The notes: a model not told the origin generated them from the sequence alone. A stretch of DNA of 57,668 nucleotides from an uncultured Chlorobiota bacterium (GCA_947311445.1 CAMZKV010000007.1:1-57668), one strand, 5' to 3'; shown: positions 1 through 10,878, numbered from the stretch's first letter. Numbers and translations: made by a program.

Positions 1-51
1 AAAAAAATGTGTTATTTAATAAAATTTATTAATTTTGCAATCCGAAAAATT

Positions 52-125
52 GGTCTCGTAGCTCAGTTGGATAGAGCAACAGCCTTCTAAGCTGTGGGTC
101 CCAGGTTCGAATCCTGGCGGGATCA
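52..125 (+). tRNA. tRNA-Arg (anticodon TCT)
   Basis: Cloverleaf folds by eye: acceptor GGTCTCG/CGGGATC-A, D stem GCTC/GAGC, anticodon stem ACAGC-CTTCTAA-GCTGT, T arm CCAGG-TTCGAAT-CCTGG. Confidence 0.95.
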
Positions 126-136
126 CATTTAAAATT

Positions 137-167
137 AAAGCCTTACAAAAATGTGAGGCTTTTTTTA
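137..167 (+). terminator. Rho-independent terminator after tRNA-Arg
   Basis: AAAGCCTTACA-AAAA-TGTGAGGCTTT stem followed by a T-run. Confidence 0.75.
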
Positions 168-285
168 TTTTCAATATGAAAATATGTTTCTTGAAAATAT
201 AAGTTACATTCAATTTTTTAAACTCGCTCTTATATAAAAAAAGCCCCATATATTTTTAATATACAGAGCTTTAAAATTGTATTAG

Positions 286-359
286 TGACCCCGGCGGGAC
301 TCGAACCCACAACCAACAGAGCCGAAATCTGCCATTCTATCCAATTGAACTACGGGGCC
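286..359 (-). tRNA. tRNA-Arg (anticodon TCG)
   Basis: Reverse complement GGCCCCG...GCAGA-TTTCGGC-TCTGT...GTGGG-TTCGAGT-CCCGC-CGGGGTC-A folds as a cloverleaf; A20 present in the D loop. Confidence 0.93.
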
Positions 360-500
360 AAATTTATGGATGCAAAATTAGAAAACATTTCAACATATTC
401 AAACAAAAATTAATAGCTTTAATAAATCAAAATGTTTTTTACTACTTTTGCAATTCTCTAAAAATTTAGTTTTAATTGTGGTGTTAATTTTAGCAATATT

Positions 501-524
501 ACAATGAAACAATGAAACAATGAA
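501..524 (+). repeat. 3x tandem 8-bp repeat ACAATGAA directly before the leuS start
   Basis: ACAATGAA at 501-508, 509-516 and 517-524; leuS ATG at 528. Confidence 0.9.
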
Positions 525-527
525 AAT

Positions 528-3293
528 ATGGAATATAAATTCTCAGAAATTGAAAAGAAACACCAAGAAAATTGGAAAAAATCTAACATTTATAAAGTTA
601 CAGAAGACAAATCTAAACAAAAATTCTATGTCTTGGATATGTTTCCATACCCATCAGGTGCAGGGCTACACGTTGGACATCCATTAGGTTATATTGCTTC
701 TGATATTTACAGCCGATATAAAAGACTTAATGGTTTCAATGTTTTGCATCCTATGGGTTTTGATGCATTTGGTTTGCCTGCCGAACAATATGCAGTACAA
801 ACAGGGCAACATCCCGCAATTACTACTGAAATAAACTTAAAAAGATATAAAGAGCAACTTTCAAAAATAGGCTTTTCATTCGACTGGACAAGAGAAGTTA
901 GAACCTCTGACCCAAAATATTATAAATGGACACAGTGGGTATTCATAAAAATGTTTAAGCATTGGTTTAATAATGAAACACAAAAAGCAGAGCCAATTGA
1001 AAAGTTAATAGAAGAATTCTCAAAAAATGGAAATACAGAAGTTAATGCTGCTTGTTCAGACATCCCAAATTTTTCATCAGCAGTTTGGAATGGACTTGAA
1101 GAAGAAGAAAAAGAAGACATTTTAATGAATTACAGACTTGCATACAGAGCTAACACTAAGGTAAATTGGTGCCCTGCATTAGGAACTGTTCTTGCTAATG
1201 ATGAAGTTAAAGATGGAGTTTCTGAAAGAGGTGGACATCCTGTAATTCAGAAAGATATGATGCAATGGCAATTGAGAGTAACAGCCTATGCTCAGAGATT
1301 GCTTTCGGGTTTAGATAAGTTAGATTGGTCAGACTCTTTAAAAGGAATGCAAAAAAATTGGATAGGTCGTTCCGACGGTGCAGAAGTGCTTTTTAACATT
1401 AAAGATTCTGATAAACAAATTCAAGTTTTCACAACAAGACCCGATACGCTTTTTGGTGCAACATTTATGGTTCTTGCCCCGGAAAGTGAACTTGTAGATA
1501 CAGTTACAAGCGTAGAAAAAAGTGAAGATGTAGATGCTTATGTTGAAAAAACTAAAAATAGAACAGAAAGAGAACGCCAAGCAGATGCAAAAAATATTAC
1601 AGGTGTTTTCTCAGGCTCTTATGCAATAAATCCTTTTACAAAAAAAGAAATTCCAATTTGGATTGCAGACTATGTTTTAGGTGGCTACGGAACAGGTGCA
1701 ATAATGGCTGTTCCTGCACACGATAGCAGAGATTATGCCTTTGCAAAAGAATACAATATAGAAATTATTCCTGTGGTTGAAGGTGGAAACATTTCAGAAG
1801 CATCTTATGATGCAAAGTCTGGAAAATTAATTAACTCCGATTTTTTAAATGGACTCGAAGTTAAAGAAGCTGTTAAAAAAATGATTGATGAAATTGAAAA
1901 GCAAAATTTAGGTTACAGAAAAGTGAATTTTAGATTGCGTGATGCAATTTTTAGCAGACAAAGATATTGGGGCGAACCTTTTCCGGTTTATTATGATGGA
2001 AATACAGCAAAAACTCTTAAAGAAAATGAACTTCCGCTAAGATTACCAAAAATAGATGATTATAAACCAACAGAAGCAGGCGACCCGCCTTTGGGAAGAG
2101 CAAAGGATTGGTTGTATGATGGAAAATATAAATATGAACTAAGCACAATGCCGGGTTTTGCGGGCTCATCTGCCTATTACTTGCGTTATATGGATCCGAA
2201 AAATGAAAAAGAATTAGTTTCAAAAGCAGCAAATGAATATTGGCAAGATGTTGACCTTTACATTGGCGGTACAGAACACGCAGTTGGGCATTTAATTTAT
2301 TCTCGTTTTTGGAATAAATTCTTATTCGATTTAGGATATGTTATAAAAGATGAGCCATTTAAAAAACTTGTAAATCAAGGAATGATACAAGGACGTTCAA
2401 ATTTTGTTTACAGAGTTAAAGACACAAATAAGTTTGTTTCGTATAATTTAAAAAAGAATTACGAAATAACTGAACTTCATGTTGATGTAAATATTGTACG
2501 TAACGATATTTTAGATATAGAAGCATTTAAAAACTGGCTTCCCGAGTTTGCAAATGCAGAATTTATTTTAGAAGAAGACGGTAAATATCATTGCGGAAAC
2601 GGAATAGAAAAAATGTCAAAATCTAAATTTAATGTTGTAAATCCTGACCTTATAATTGAAGAATACGGAGCAGATACATTAAGATTATATGAAATGTTCC
2701 TAGGTCCAATTGAGCAATCAAAACCTTGGAATACAAATGGAATTGAGGGAGTTTCTCGTTTCTTGCAGAAGTTTTGGCGTTTATTTTTTGATAAAGATGG
2801 AAATTTTAATCTTTCAGAAAAAAAAGCAACAAAAGAAGAGCAAAAAGTAATTCACACACTTATAAAAAAGATAGGGGAAGATGTTGAAAATTTTTCATTC
2901 AACACATCAGTAGCAGCGTTTATGGTATGTGCCAATGATTTATCAAAACTAAAATGCAATAAAAAAGAGGTTTTAACAAACTTTATAATTACACTTTCAC
3001 CATTTGCACCACATATCGCAGAAGAACTTTGGCAATTGTCTAAAAACGAGGGTAGTGTTGTAAATGCAAAATTTCCTGAATTTAATGAAGATTTTTTAAA
3101 AGAAGATACCATTACTTACCCTGTTGCATTTAATGGAAAAACAAAATTTACAATTGATGTTCCTGCCGATTTGAAAAAAGATGAAATTGAAAAACTTGCA
3201 CTTGCTGATGAAAGAACTAAAAAAAGATTAGAAAGTGCTAATCTAAAAAAAGTAATTGTAGTTCCAGGTAGGATGATAAATATTGTTGTCTAA
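528..3293 (+). CDS. leuS: Leucyl-tRNA synthetase
   Basis: 921 aa; class I synthetase motifs [18 protein letters not shown] and KMSKSK; editing domain region [18 protein letters not shown]. Confidence 0.97.
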   Translation: MEYKFSEIEKKHQENWKKSNIYKVTEDKSKQKFYVLDMFPYPSGAGLHVGHPLGYIASDIYSRYKRLNGFNVLHPMGFDAFGLPAEQYAVQTGQHPAITTEINLKRYKEQLSKIGFSFDWTREVRTSDPKYYKWTQWVFIKMFKHWFNNETQKAEPIEKLIEEFSKNGNTEVNAACSDIPNFSSAVWNGLEEEEKEDILMNYRLAYRANTKVNWCPALGTVLANDEVKDGVSERGGHPVIQKDMMQWQLRVTAYAQRLLSGLDKLDWSDSLKGMQKNWIGRSDGAEVLFNIKDSDKQIQVFTTRPDTLFGATFMVLAPESELVDTVTSVEKSEDVDAYVEKTKNRTERERQADAKNITGVFSGSYAINPFTKKEIPIWIADYVLGGYGTGAIMAVPAHDSRDYAFAKEYNIEIIPVVEGGNISEASYDAKSGKLINSDFLNGLEVKEAVKKMIDEIEKQNLGYRKVNFRLRDAIFSRQRYWGEPFPVYYDGNTAKTLKENELPLRLPKIDDYKPTEAGDPPLGRAKDWLYDGKYKYELSTMPGFAGSSAYYLRYMDPKNEKELVSKAANEYWQDVDLYIGGTEHAVGHLIYSRFWNKFLFDLGYVIKDEPFKKLVNQGMIQGRSNFVYRVKDTNKFVSYNLKKNYEITELHVDVNIVRNDILDIEAFKNWLPEFANAEFILEEDGKYHCGNGIEKMSKSKFNVVNPDLIIEEYGADTLRLYEMFLGPIEQSKPWNTNGIEGVSRFLQKFWRLFFDKDGNFNLSEKKATKEEQKVIHTLIKKIGEDVENFSFNTSVAAFMVCANDLSKLKCNKKEVLTNFIITLSPFAPHIAEELWQLSKNEGSVVNAKFPEFNEDFLKEDTITYPVAFNGKTKFTIDVPADLKKDEIEKLALADERTKKRLESANLKKVIVVPGRMINIVV

Positions 3294-3370
3294 AGTATTT
3301 TTATTAGTAGTCAAATGTAAACTATTGATATATAGCTAGTTAAAAATATTATTAAGTATTATTTAATTTT

Positions 3371-3403
3371 TTGTTATTTATAAAATAAAAAGCCTTATTT
3401 TTG
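3371..3403 (+). promoter_or_regulatory. Bacteroidetes-type promoter for rpoD
   Basis: TTG (3371-3373) followed by TATTTTTG (3396-3403), matching the TTG ... TAnnTTTG consensus. Confidence 0.5.
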
Positions 3404-3458
3404 CACACCTTTTAAGAAGAGGGAGATTTTTTATTTTTCTAATAGTAAATTCCAATAT

Positions 3459-4319
3459 ATGAGACAGTTAAAGATTACGAAGTCGATTACAAATCGAGAG
3501 AGTGCATCACTTGATAAATATTTACAAGAAATTGGAAGATATGACCTTATTAGTGTTGAAGAAGAAGTTGAATTAGCACAAAGAATAAAAAAAGGTGACC
3601 AACTTGCAATTGAAAAACTTGCAAGTGCAAATTTACGTTTTGTAGTTTCAGTGGCAAAGCAATACCAAAATCAAGGACTTAGTTTGCCGGATTTAATTAA
3701 TGAAGGCAACTTAGGATTAATTAAAGCTGCTGAAAAATTTGATGAAACAAGAGGATTCAAATTTATTTCGTATGCTGTTTGGTGGATTCGCCAATCAATC
3801 ATGCAAGCAATTAATGAACAATCAAGAATTGTTAGATTACCTTTAAATCAAGTTAGTTCATTAAGTAAATACAGAAAAGCTGTTGCTGAATTTGAACAAA
3901 AAAACCAAAGAAAACCATCAATTGATGAATTGTCTGAAATTTTAGAAATATCAAAAGCAAAAGTAAAAGCTACAATGAAAGTTTCCGGAAGACATGTTTC
4001 TGTTGATGCACCTTTTCAAGAAGGTGAAGACAACAGTCTTTTAGATGTTTTGTCTGATGGAGACTCTCCAATAGCAGATAAAGCTCTAATACATGAGTCC
4101 TTAAGAAAAGAAATACACAGAGTTTTTGCAACACTTGATGAAAGAGAAAGTAAAATTTTACAACTTTCTTATGGAATTGGTGTGGAGGAAATGTCATTAG
4201 AAGAAATTGGACAACAGTTCGGTTTAACAAGAGAAAGAGTTCGACAAATTAGAGAAAAAGCTATAAAAAGGTTGAGAACCACTTCAAGAAGTAATCCTTT
4301 GAAAAAATATCTTGGATAA
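3459..4319 (+). CDS. rpoD: RNA polymerase primary sigma factor, short Bacteroidetes-type RpoD
   Basis: 286 aa with regions 2-4: [37 protein letters not shown] and [27 protein letters not shown]. Confidence 0.95.
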   Translation: MRQLKITKSITNRESASLDKYLQEIGRYDLISVEEEVELAQRIKKGDQLAIEKLASANLRFVVSVAKQYQNQGLSLPDLINEGNLGLIKAAEKFDETRGFKFISYAVWWIRQSIMQAINEQSRIVRLPLNQVSSLSKYRKAVAEFEQKNQRKPSIDELSEILEISKAKVKATMKVSGRHVSVDAPFQEGEDNSLLDVLSDGDSPIADKALIHESLRKEIHRVFATLDERESKILQLSYGIGVEEMSLEEIGQQFGLTRERVRQIREKAIKRLRTTSRSNPLKKYLG

Positions 4320-4342
4320 AGTATAAATATATTACATTTTTT

Positions 4343-4375
4343 AAAAAAGCTGTCTTAATTAGACAGCTTTTTTTT
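4343..4375 (+). terminator. Rho-independent terminator after rpoD
   Basis: AAAAAAGCTGTCT-TAATT-AGACAGCTTTTTT. Confidence 0.85.
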
Positions 4376-4483
4376 TAATATTTTGAGGGATAATCAAAAA
4401 AGAATTGTCATACTAAAAAACAAGTTTATGGAAATTAATTAATAATTTAATCTATTAAATAAAAGATTTTTAAAACAATAACT

Positions 4484-6367
4484 ATGAAACGAATACTTTT
4501 TATCTTAACTTTTCTAATTTTTATCTCAGAACTTATTTTCTCTCAAAAAACAATAACAGGAATTGTAATCGATACCGAAGGGGAATTGTTACCGGGAGTT
4601 TCTATAATTGCTAAAGGAACTAAAATACGAACAATAACATTAAGTAATGGAACTTATTCAATTGAGATAACAGAAGATGTGAAATTTCTCATTTTCTCAT
4701 ACATTGGAATGGAAACAATCGAAAAACAAATAAAAGGAAACACGGTAAATGTAATTATGAAGCCAACAATAGATGATTTAGATGAAATTGTTGTTACAGC
4801 AATAGGAACTAGTAAAAGAATAAGTTTAAGAGGAATTGCTAGTTATCGGAAAAGCCATTCAAAAATTAGAGGAAAAAAGCCTATTGGTTATGCAACAGAA
4901 AGTGTAGAATACGATATAATATCATCAGATGAACTTAGTGATTCAGAAATAACAAATAAAGATATAAAAAGCGGAATGTTAACTGCCGGAGAATTAAATG
5001 ATTTTGGAAAATGGGAACTATGGAAAGATATTTCTGAAAATCAGTTAAAAACTTACAAATCAACATGGAAAATGAAGCCACAAGAACGTTATTGTGTACA
5101 ACTTACAAATTATTCAAACAAACCCGTTGTTAATGCAAAAGTATTGCTAAAAACAAAATCGGGAGAAACAATTTGGGCTTCAACAACTGACAATACAGGA
5201 AAGGCAGAGCTTTGGGCAAATATATTTGGAGAAAAATATAAGCAAAAAGACCTTTTTATAAAAATTATTAACAATAAAAAGTCCTACAAATTGTTAAAAC
5301 CTAATAAATTTCAAGAAGGTATTAATTTTATTAGTATTCCGGCAGATTGTAATGTTCCCGAGATTGCCAATATAGCCTTTGTTGTGGATGCTACAGGATC
5401 AATGGGAGATGAAATTTCATATTTAAAGGCTGAATTGCAAGATGTTTTAAATAAAATTAAAAAACAGCATAAAAATTTAACTATAAATTCTGCAAGTGTT
5501 TTTTATAGAGATAAATCTGATGAGTATTTAGTAAGAAAATCAGATTTTTCGGAAGATGTAAAAACAACAATTGATTTTATAAACAAACAAACTCCTGGTG
5601 GAGGAGGGGACTTTCCTGAAGCAGTTGATGCAGGTTTAAATACAGCAATTAATCAACTTTCTTGGAGTGAGAGCGCTCTTGCAAAAGTTGTTTTTTTAAT
5701 ACTTGATGCTCCCCCACACAATGATACTGCTAGTGTGAAAAATATGCAGAAACTTTCAAAAAAAGCCTCTGAGAAAGGTATTAGAATAGTTCCGGTTACA
5801 GCGAGTGGGATTAATAAAAGCACAGAATATTTAATGCGTTCAATTGCACTTGCAACAAATGGAACATATGTTTTTTTAACAGATGACAGTGGAATAGGAA
5901 ACAATCACATAAAACCTACAACAGATGAATTTCAAGTTGAACTTTTAAATGATGTTTTTATCCGTTTAATTAAGCAATACTTAACAATTCCTGATTGCAA
6001 AGAAGAAATAGTTTATAACGAAGAAGAAATTCAAGACACTTCATTTATTGCAGATAATAGTCTAATTCAAGATTCCTCAGAAATTGATACAACTAAGAAA
6101 ACTGATATTATTATAAAACCTGAAATAGGAAAAGTTAAATACTATCCTAATCCAACTTCCAATATTTTGAATATTGAAATAACCGGAGATATGAACGAAA
6201 TGTTTCTAGCGGATATTTCCGGCAAAATTTTGCAAAAATTTGATATTAAGAACAAGAAAAAATTCAAAATTAGTTTATCAAGATTTCCTGCAGGTATATA
6301 TTTTATTCAATATCAAAACGGAGAGCGTTGGCAAACCGGAAAAATTATTCATACACATATTATGTAG
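4484..6367 (+). CDS. Secreted protein: CarboxypepD_reg-like N-terminus with TonB-box-like motif, VWA domain, T9SS type A sorting domain
   Basis: Signal peptide; ITGIVIDTEGELLPGVSIIAKGT...LDEIVVTAIG; IAFVVDATGSMGDEI (MIDAS-like DxTGSM); C-terminal YYPNPTSNILNIEI...SGKILQKFDI...FPAGIYFIQ. Confidence 0.85.
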   Translation: MKRILFILTFLIFISELIFSQKTITGIVIDTEGELLPGVSIIAKGTKIRTITLSNGTYSIEITEDVKFLIFSYIGMETIEKQIKGNTVNVIMKPTIDDLDEIVVTAIGTSKRISLRGIASYRKSHSKIRGKKPIGYATESVEYDIISSDELSDSEITNKDIKSGMLTAGELNDFGKWELWKDISENQLKTYKSTWKMKPQERYCVQLTNYSNKPVVNAKVLLKTKSGETIWASTTDNTGKAELWANIFGEKYKQKDLFIKIINNKKSYKLLKPNKFQEGINFISIPADCNVPEIANIAFVVDATGSMGDEISYLKAELQDVLNKIKKQHKNLTINSASVFYRDKSDEYLVRKSDFSEDVKTTIDFINKQTPGGGGDFPEAVDAGLNTAINQLSWSESALAKVVFLILDAPPHNDTASVKNMQKLSKKASEKGIRIVPVTASGINKSTEYLMRSIALATNGTYVFLTDDSGIGNNHIKPTTDEFQVELLNDVFIRLIKQYLTIPDCKEEIVYNEEEIQDTSFIADNSLIQDSSEIDTTKKTDIIIKPEIGKVKYYPNPTSNILNIEITGDMNEMFLADISGKILQKFDIKNKKKFKISLSRFPAGIYFIQYQNGERWQTGKIIHTHIM

Positions 6368-6476
6368 TAATAATCAATAATAAATTTGTCTAAAAAAACC
6401 TGCCAACAAACATATGCAAAAAACTAAATATAATTTTTAAATGCCTTATCTTTGTTTTTTTAAAAGTAATTAGGCT

Positions 6477-8762
6477 ATGGCAAAAATCACAAAAGAAGAC
6501 GCTTTAAAATACCATTCCGATAAAAGACCCGGAAAAATTGAAGTAGTTCCAACAACACCACATTCGACCCAAAGAGATTTGGCTCTTGCATATTCCCCGG
6601 GAGTTGCAGAACCATGTTTAGAAATTGAAAAAAATCCGGAAGATGCATACAAATATACGGCAAAAGGAAATCTTGTCGCAGTTATTTCAAATGGTACAGC
6701 TGTTTTAGGTTTAGGAAATCTCGGAGCAGTTGCAGGGAAACCTGTAATGGAAGGAAAAGGTTTGCTTTTTAAAATCTTTTCCGATATTGATGTGTTTGAT
6801 ATTGAGTTAGATACAACAGATATTGATAAGTTTGTTGAAACTGTAAAAATTATGTCTCCCACATTTGGAGGAATTAATCTTGAAGATATTAAATCTCCTG
6901 AATGCTTCGAAATTGAAAGAAGATTAAAAGAAGAACTTGATATTCCCGTAATGCACGATGACCAGCATGGAACAGCAATTATTTCAGCAGCAGGAGTCGT
7001 AAATGCAGTAACATTTGCAAAAAAGAAGCTAAAAGATATTAAAATGGTTGTTAGTGGAGCAGGGGCATCTGCAATGGCTTGCACAAGATTAATAATGTCT
7101 TTGGGGGTTGAGAAAAAAAATGTTGTTATGTGCGACAGCAAAGGTGTTATTAATAATGAAAGAAAAGATATAAATAAATATAAAAAAGATTTTGTAACAA
7201 GCAGAAAAATAAAAACTCTAGAGCAAGCAATGAATGGAGCAGACTTGTTTTTAGGACTTTCTGTAAAAGGAATAGTAAACAAGGATATGATTAAATCAAT
7301 GGCCGAAAATCCAATTGTATTTGCTATGGCAAATCCTGATCCCGAAATTACATATGAAGATGCAAAAGATGCCAGAGAAGATGTTTTAATGGCAACAGGT
7401 CGTTCAGATTACCCAAATCAGGTTAATAATGTTCTCGGATTCCCTTTTATTTTCAGAGGAGCATTAGATGTAAGAGCAACATCTATAAATGAAAAAATGA
7501 AGATTGCCGCTGTTCACGCAATTGCTGGTTTAGCAAGAGAAGATGTTCCGGAAGAAGTAAGCAATGCTTACAATACAAAGCACCTTGTTTTTGGTAGAGA
7601 TTATTTTATTCCAAAACCATTAGATCCTAGACTAATAACGAGGGTTTCAATAGCTGTAGCAAAAGCTGCAATGGATTCTGGAGTAGCAAAACAACCTATT
7701 GAAGACTTTGAAAAATACCAAGAAGAACTTCTTGAAAGAATTGGCTCAGGAAATAAATTAATCAGACGTATTTTTGTTCAAGCAAAACTAAATCCTAAAA
7801 AAGTAATATTTGCAGATGCTGAAAACTACAATGTTCTTAGGGCTGCCGAAGTTGCAATGCACGAAGGTTTTGCAGAGCCTATTTTACTTGGTCAAAAAGA
7901 AAAAATATTAAATGTTATTTCAGAATATAAACTAAATGATTTGCTTGAAAGTGCCGTAATTATTGACCCATATTCGCCTGAAGAAAAAAATAGAAGACAG
8001 AAATATGCAAAATTCTTTTATGAAAAAAGAAATAGGGAAGGAGTTAGGTTGAGAGATGCAAATTTAAAAATGTTTAATAGAAACTATTTTGGTTCAATGA
8101 TGGTTGAACATGGAGAAGCCGATGCGTTTATTACAGGTTATGATACTAAATATTCAGAAGCTCTTTCTCCTATTTTAGAAGTAATAAAATGTTCTGATGA
8201 AATTGACCATATAGCAGGAATGTATGTTGTGAAAACAAAACAAAAATCATTATTTTTTGCTGATGCTACTGTTAATGAAGACCCTGACTGTAAGGTGCTT
8301 ATTGATACAACTCTTACTGTTACAAGAACAATAAAATGGTTGGGTGAAGAACCGGTTGTTGCAATGCTTTCCTACTCAAATTTTGGATCTTCAAAAACTC
8401 CAAGTCCTAAATTTGTTAAAAAAGCTGTTAAGACTTTACATAAAGAACATCCTGAAATTATGGTTGACGGTGAGATGCAAGCAAATTTTGCATTAAATAC
8501 AAAATTAAGAGACGAATATTTTCCTTTCTCAAAAATAAAAGGGAAAGATGTAAATACTTTAATATTTCCAAATTTGGCAGCAGGAAATATAGCTTACAAG
8601 ATGATGCAAGAAATTGGAGAAACCGATGTTTTAGGACCAATTCTATGTGGAACAAAAAGACCCATCCATATTGTTCAGCTTGGCTCATCAGTTACTGAAA
8701 TAGTTAATATGGTTGCAATTGCAGTTGTAGATTCACAAAATCCTTCAAACAGGTATAGATGA
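6477..8762 (+). CDS. maeB: NADP-dependent malic enzyme with C-terminal phosphotransacetylase-like domain
   Basis: 761 aa; malic enzyme motifs YSPGVAEPCLEI and MHDDQHGTAI; PTA-like C-terminal half (FADATVNEDPD, FPNLAAGNIAYKMMQ). Confidence 0.95.
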   Translation: MAKITKEDALKYHSDKRPGKIEVVPTTPHSTQRDLALAYSPGVAEPCLEIEKNPEDAYKYTAKGNLVAVISNGTAVLGLGNLGAVAGKPVMEGKGLLFKIFSDIDVFDIELDTTDIDKFVETVKIMSPTFGGINLEDIKSPECFEIERRLKEELDIPVMHDDQHGTAIISAAGVVNAVTFAKKKLKDIKMVVSGAGASAMACTRLIMSLGVEKKNVVMCDSKGVINNERKDINKYKKDFVTSRKIKTLEQAMNGADLFLGLSVKGIVNKDMIKSMAENPIVFAMANPDPEITYEDAKDAREDVLMATGRSDYPNQVNNVLGFPFIFRGALDVRATSINEKMKIAAVHAIAGLAREDVPEEVSNAYNTKHLVFGRDYFIPKPLDPRLITRVSIAVAKAAMDSGVAKQPIEDFEKYQEELLERIGSGNKLIRRIFVQAKLNPKKVIFADAENYNVLRAAEVAMHEGFAEPILLGQKEKILNVISEYKLNDLLESAVIIDPYSPEEKNRRQKYAKFFYEKRNREGVRLRDANLKMFNRNYFGSMMVEHGEADAFITGYDTKYSEALSPILEVIKCSDEIDHIAGMYVVKTKQKSLFFADATVNEDPDCKVLIDTTLTVTRTIKWLGEEPVVAMLSYSNFGSSKTPSPKFVKKAVKTLHKEHPEIMVDGEMQANFALNTKLRDEYFPFSKIKGKDVNTLIFPNLAAGNIAYKMMQEIGETDVLGPILCGTKRPIHIVQLGSSVTEIVNMVAIAVVDSQNPSNRYR

Positions 8763-8890
8763 TGGTTAAAAATAACTTATAAATAAAATAATAATCATAT
8801 TTGCAAAGTTTAATTAAATTTTTAATTTTGTTGTTCCATAACAAGTTATAAGCACCTTTGTTAATTGTGAAAATTAATTAAATATCTGAT

Positions 8891-9322
8891 ATGAACATCT
8901 TAACCTATGAAGAACAAGGGTATTTGCCAGGTATTATACTTGACAAAGAATCTAGAAAGTTTGAAATATTTGGAAAAACTTGCCCTGAGGATGCTATTGA
9001 ATTTTATAACCCTGTTTTTGAGTGGCTCGATGAATATTCACAAAACCCACTAGAAAAAACTGTTTTTGATTTTAAATTAACTTATTTTAATACAGTTTCA
9101 TCTAAAATAATAATGATGATAATGATGAGGTTGGAAGAAATTTATGAAGATGGTAATGAGGTGTTAATTAGATGGTTTTATCCTGAAGATGATGAAGATT
9201 TAGAAGAAACAGGAGAAGATTTTGAGAGTATGGTGGAAGTCAATTTTGAATTAGTACCATATGAAGAAGATGAAGATGAAGAGTTTGATGATTCAGACGA
9301 TTTAATAGATTCATTATTATAA
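8891..9322 (+). CDS. DUF1987 / SiaC-family regulatory phosphoprotein (paralog 1), acidic C-terminal tail
   Basis: Resembles 22577..22957: PEDAIEFYNPVFEWLDEYSQNP, KLTYFNTVSSK, IRWFYPEDDEDLEETGEDFESM. Confidence 0.85.
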   Translation: MNILTYEEQGYLPGIILDKESRKFEIFGKTCPEDAIEFYNPVFEWLDEYSQNPLEKTVFDFKLTYFNTVSSKIIMMIMMRLEEIYEDGNEVLIRWFYPEDDEDLEETGEDFESMVEVNFELVPYEEDEDEEFDDSDDLIDSLL

Positions 9323-9356
9323 TTTTTTGTTCTTGTAAAATAAAACAGCTTTCTTT

Positions 9357-10877
9357 TTGTTTATTAGAAAAGTACATAAGTTAAACAAACTGAAAAAAAA
9401 AGCCCTTATATTATTTATCTTATCTGCTAGTATATTTTCTGCAAACTCTCAAATTGTTGAAGTCCCTTATGTTGAATATGTAACAGTAAACCATTTAACA
9501 GGAAAACCTGTTATTAAATGGTCTGTAAATAATTCTACCTTAATTTCGGGATATATAATTAAAAGAAAAATATATTCTTGTCCCGGTTATAGCTCAAATT
9601 GGCATAATATAAAAATAATTGATAATTCAAGCCAAACAATATATGAAGATAACTCGTTTGTTTGTGAAGCAATGCCCAATATTAGGAAGGAAAAGTATAT
9701 TATTAGAGCATTCAAAATAACTGGAAACGACACACTTAAAAGCTCTATTAGTGAAATTCATGAAACAATTTTTTTAGAAGCCCAATATGATTTTTGCAAA
9801 AAAGCAAACAGGCTTATTTGGAATAATTATTTAGCATGGGAGGGCAATTTTAATTCTTACGAAATATATGCATATGATTTTATTTCAGGATACATTAAAA
9901 TAGGAAACACTAATTACAATGACACAACATTTATTCATTTAAATGTTGATTATAATAAAAATTATAAATACTATATAAAAGCAATAAAAAATTCCGGAAC
10001 AGAATCCGTTTCAAATATTCAGACTGTTTTTACGCAAGATATTAATAGACCAAGTTTTTTAAAAACTGACTCACTAATAGTTAATAACAAAATTAATCTT
10101 TGGTATAGTGTTGACCCTGATTCAGATACAAAAAGATACATCCTATATAAATCGTCTGATATTAATGAAGTTTATGATTCAATAGCTGGTATTAATAATA
10201 AAGATAATTTAATTTCAGCAACTTTTACAGATGATTATAACAAAAAAAGAAACTATTACTATTTATCTGCCATTGATTATTGTGGAGATGAAATAATGAA
10301 ATCTAATATTGTTAGCAATATTGTTTTGGATGTTAAAAAAGAAGTTGGAAATCAAAAAATAAACAATCTTAAATGGCAAGGAGAATTAAATACTGAATAT
10401 TTAATTACAAGATGTGAAAAAGATAAAACAAATTGTTCTATAATTAATTCAATATATGGATTATCTTATTCGGACAATATACAAAATGAATTTGAAAATC
10501 AGTTTAAGAAAACAACAGAAGGAATATTTTGTTATTATATAGTTTCTGAAAACGAAAACCTAAAAAACCTGTCAAATACAGATTGTGTAATTTATGATGA
10601 AACAATTTTTTTAGCAAATGCCTTCAACCCAAATAGTAGAATTGAAGAAAATAGAATTTTTAAACCAAAAATTGCTTTTATTTCCAATTATGAACTGACT
10701 ATATACGGAAACTTCGGAAATATTATTTTTCAAACAAATAATCCTAATTATGGATGGAACGGAAAACTACTCAGTGGAAAACTTGCCCCAAGAGCTTCTT
10801 ATCTTTATTTTATAAATTATACAAATTCAAAAGGAAAAAAAATATCAAAAAAAGGATATGTTTCACTTGTTTATTGA
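9357..10877 (+). CDS. Secreted protein with Fn3-like segments and gliding motility-associated (CHU_C/T9SS type B-like) C-terminal domain
   Basis: Hydrophobic N-terminus; C-terminal NAFNPNSRIEENRIFKP...LTIYGNFGNIIFQTNNPNYGWNGKL. TTG start, exact start uncertain. Confidence 0.75.
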   Translation: MFIRKVHKLNKLKKKALILFILSASIFSANSQIVEVPYVEYVTVNHLTGKPVIKWSVNNSTLISGYIIKRKIYSCPGYSSNWHNIKIIDNSSQTIYEDNSFVCEAMPNIRKEKYIIRAFKITGNDTLKSSISEIHETIFLEAQYDFCKKANRLIWNNYLAWEGNFNSYEIYAYDFISGYIKIGNTNYNDTTFIHLNVDYNKNYKYYIKAIKNSGTESVSNIQTVFTQDINRPSFLKTDSLIVNNKINLWYSVDPDSDTKRYILYKSSDINEVYDSIAGINNKDNLISATFTDDYNKKRNYYYLSAIDYCGDEIMKSNIVSNIVLDVKKEVGNQKINNLKWQGELNTEYLITRCEKDKTNCSIINSIYGLSYSDNIQNEFENQFKKTTEGIFCYYIVSENENLKNLSNTDCVIYDETIFLANAFNPNSRIEENRIFKPKIAFISNYELTIYGNFGNIIFQTNNPNYGWNGKLLSGKLAPRASYLYFINYTNSKGKKISKKGYVSLVY

Positions 10878-10878
10878 C

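Noticed and set aside
16-249. 77-aa minus-strand ORF
   Set aside because: Runs antisense through the tRNA-Arg(TCT) gene and its terminator; no protein similarity recognised.
6470-7282. 270-aa minus-strand ORF
   Set aside because: Entirely antisense to the confident maeB gene; Ser/Phe-rich low-complexity translation typical of shadow ORFs in AT-rich coding DNA.
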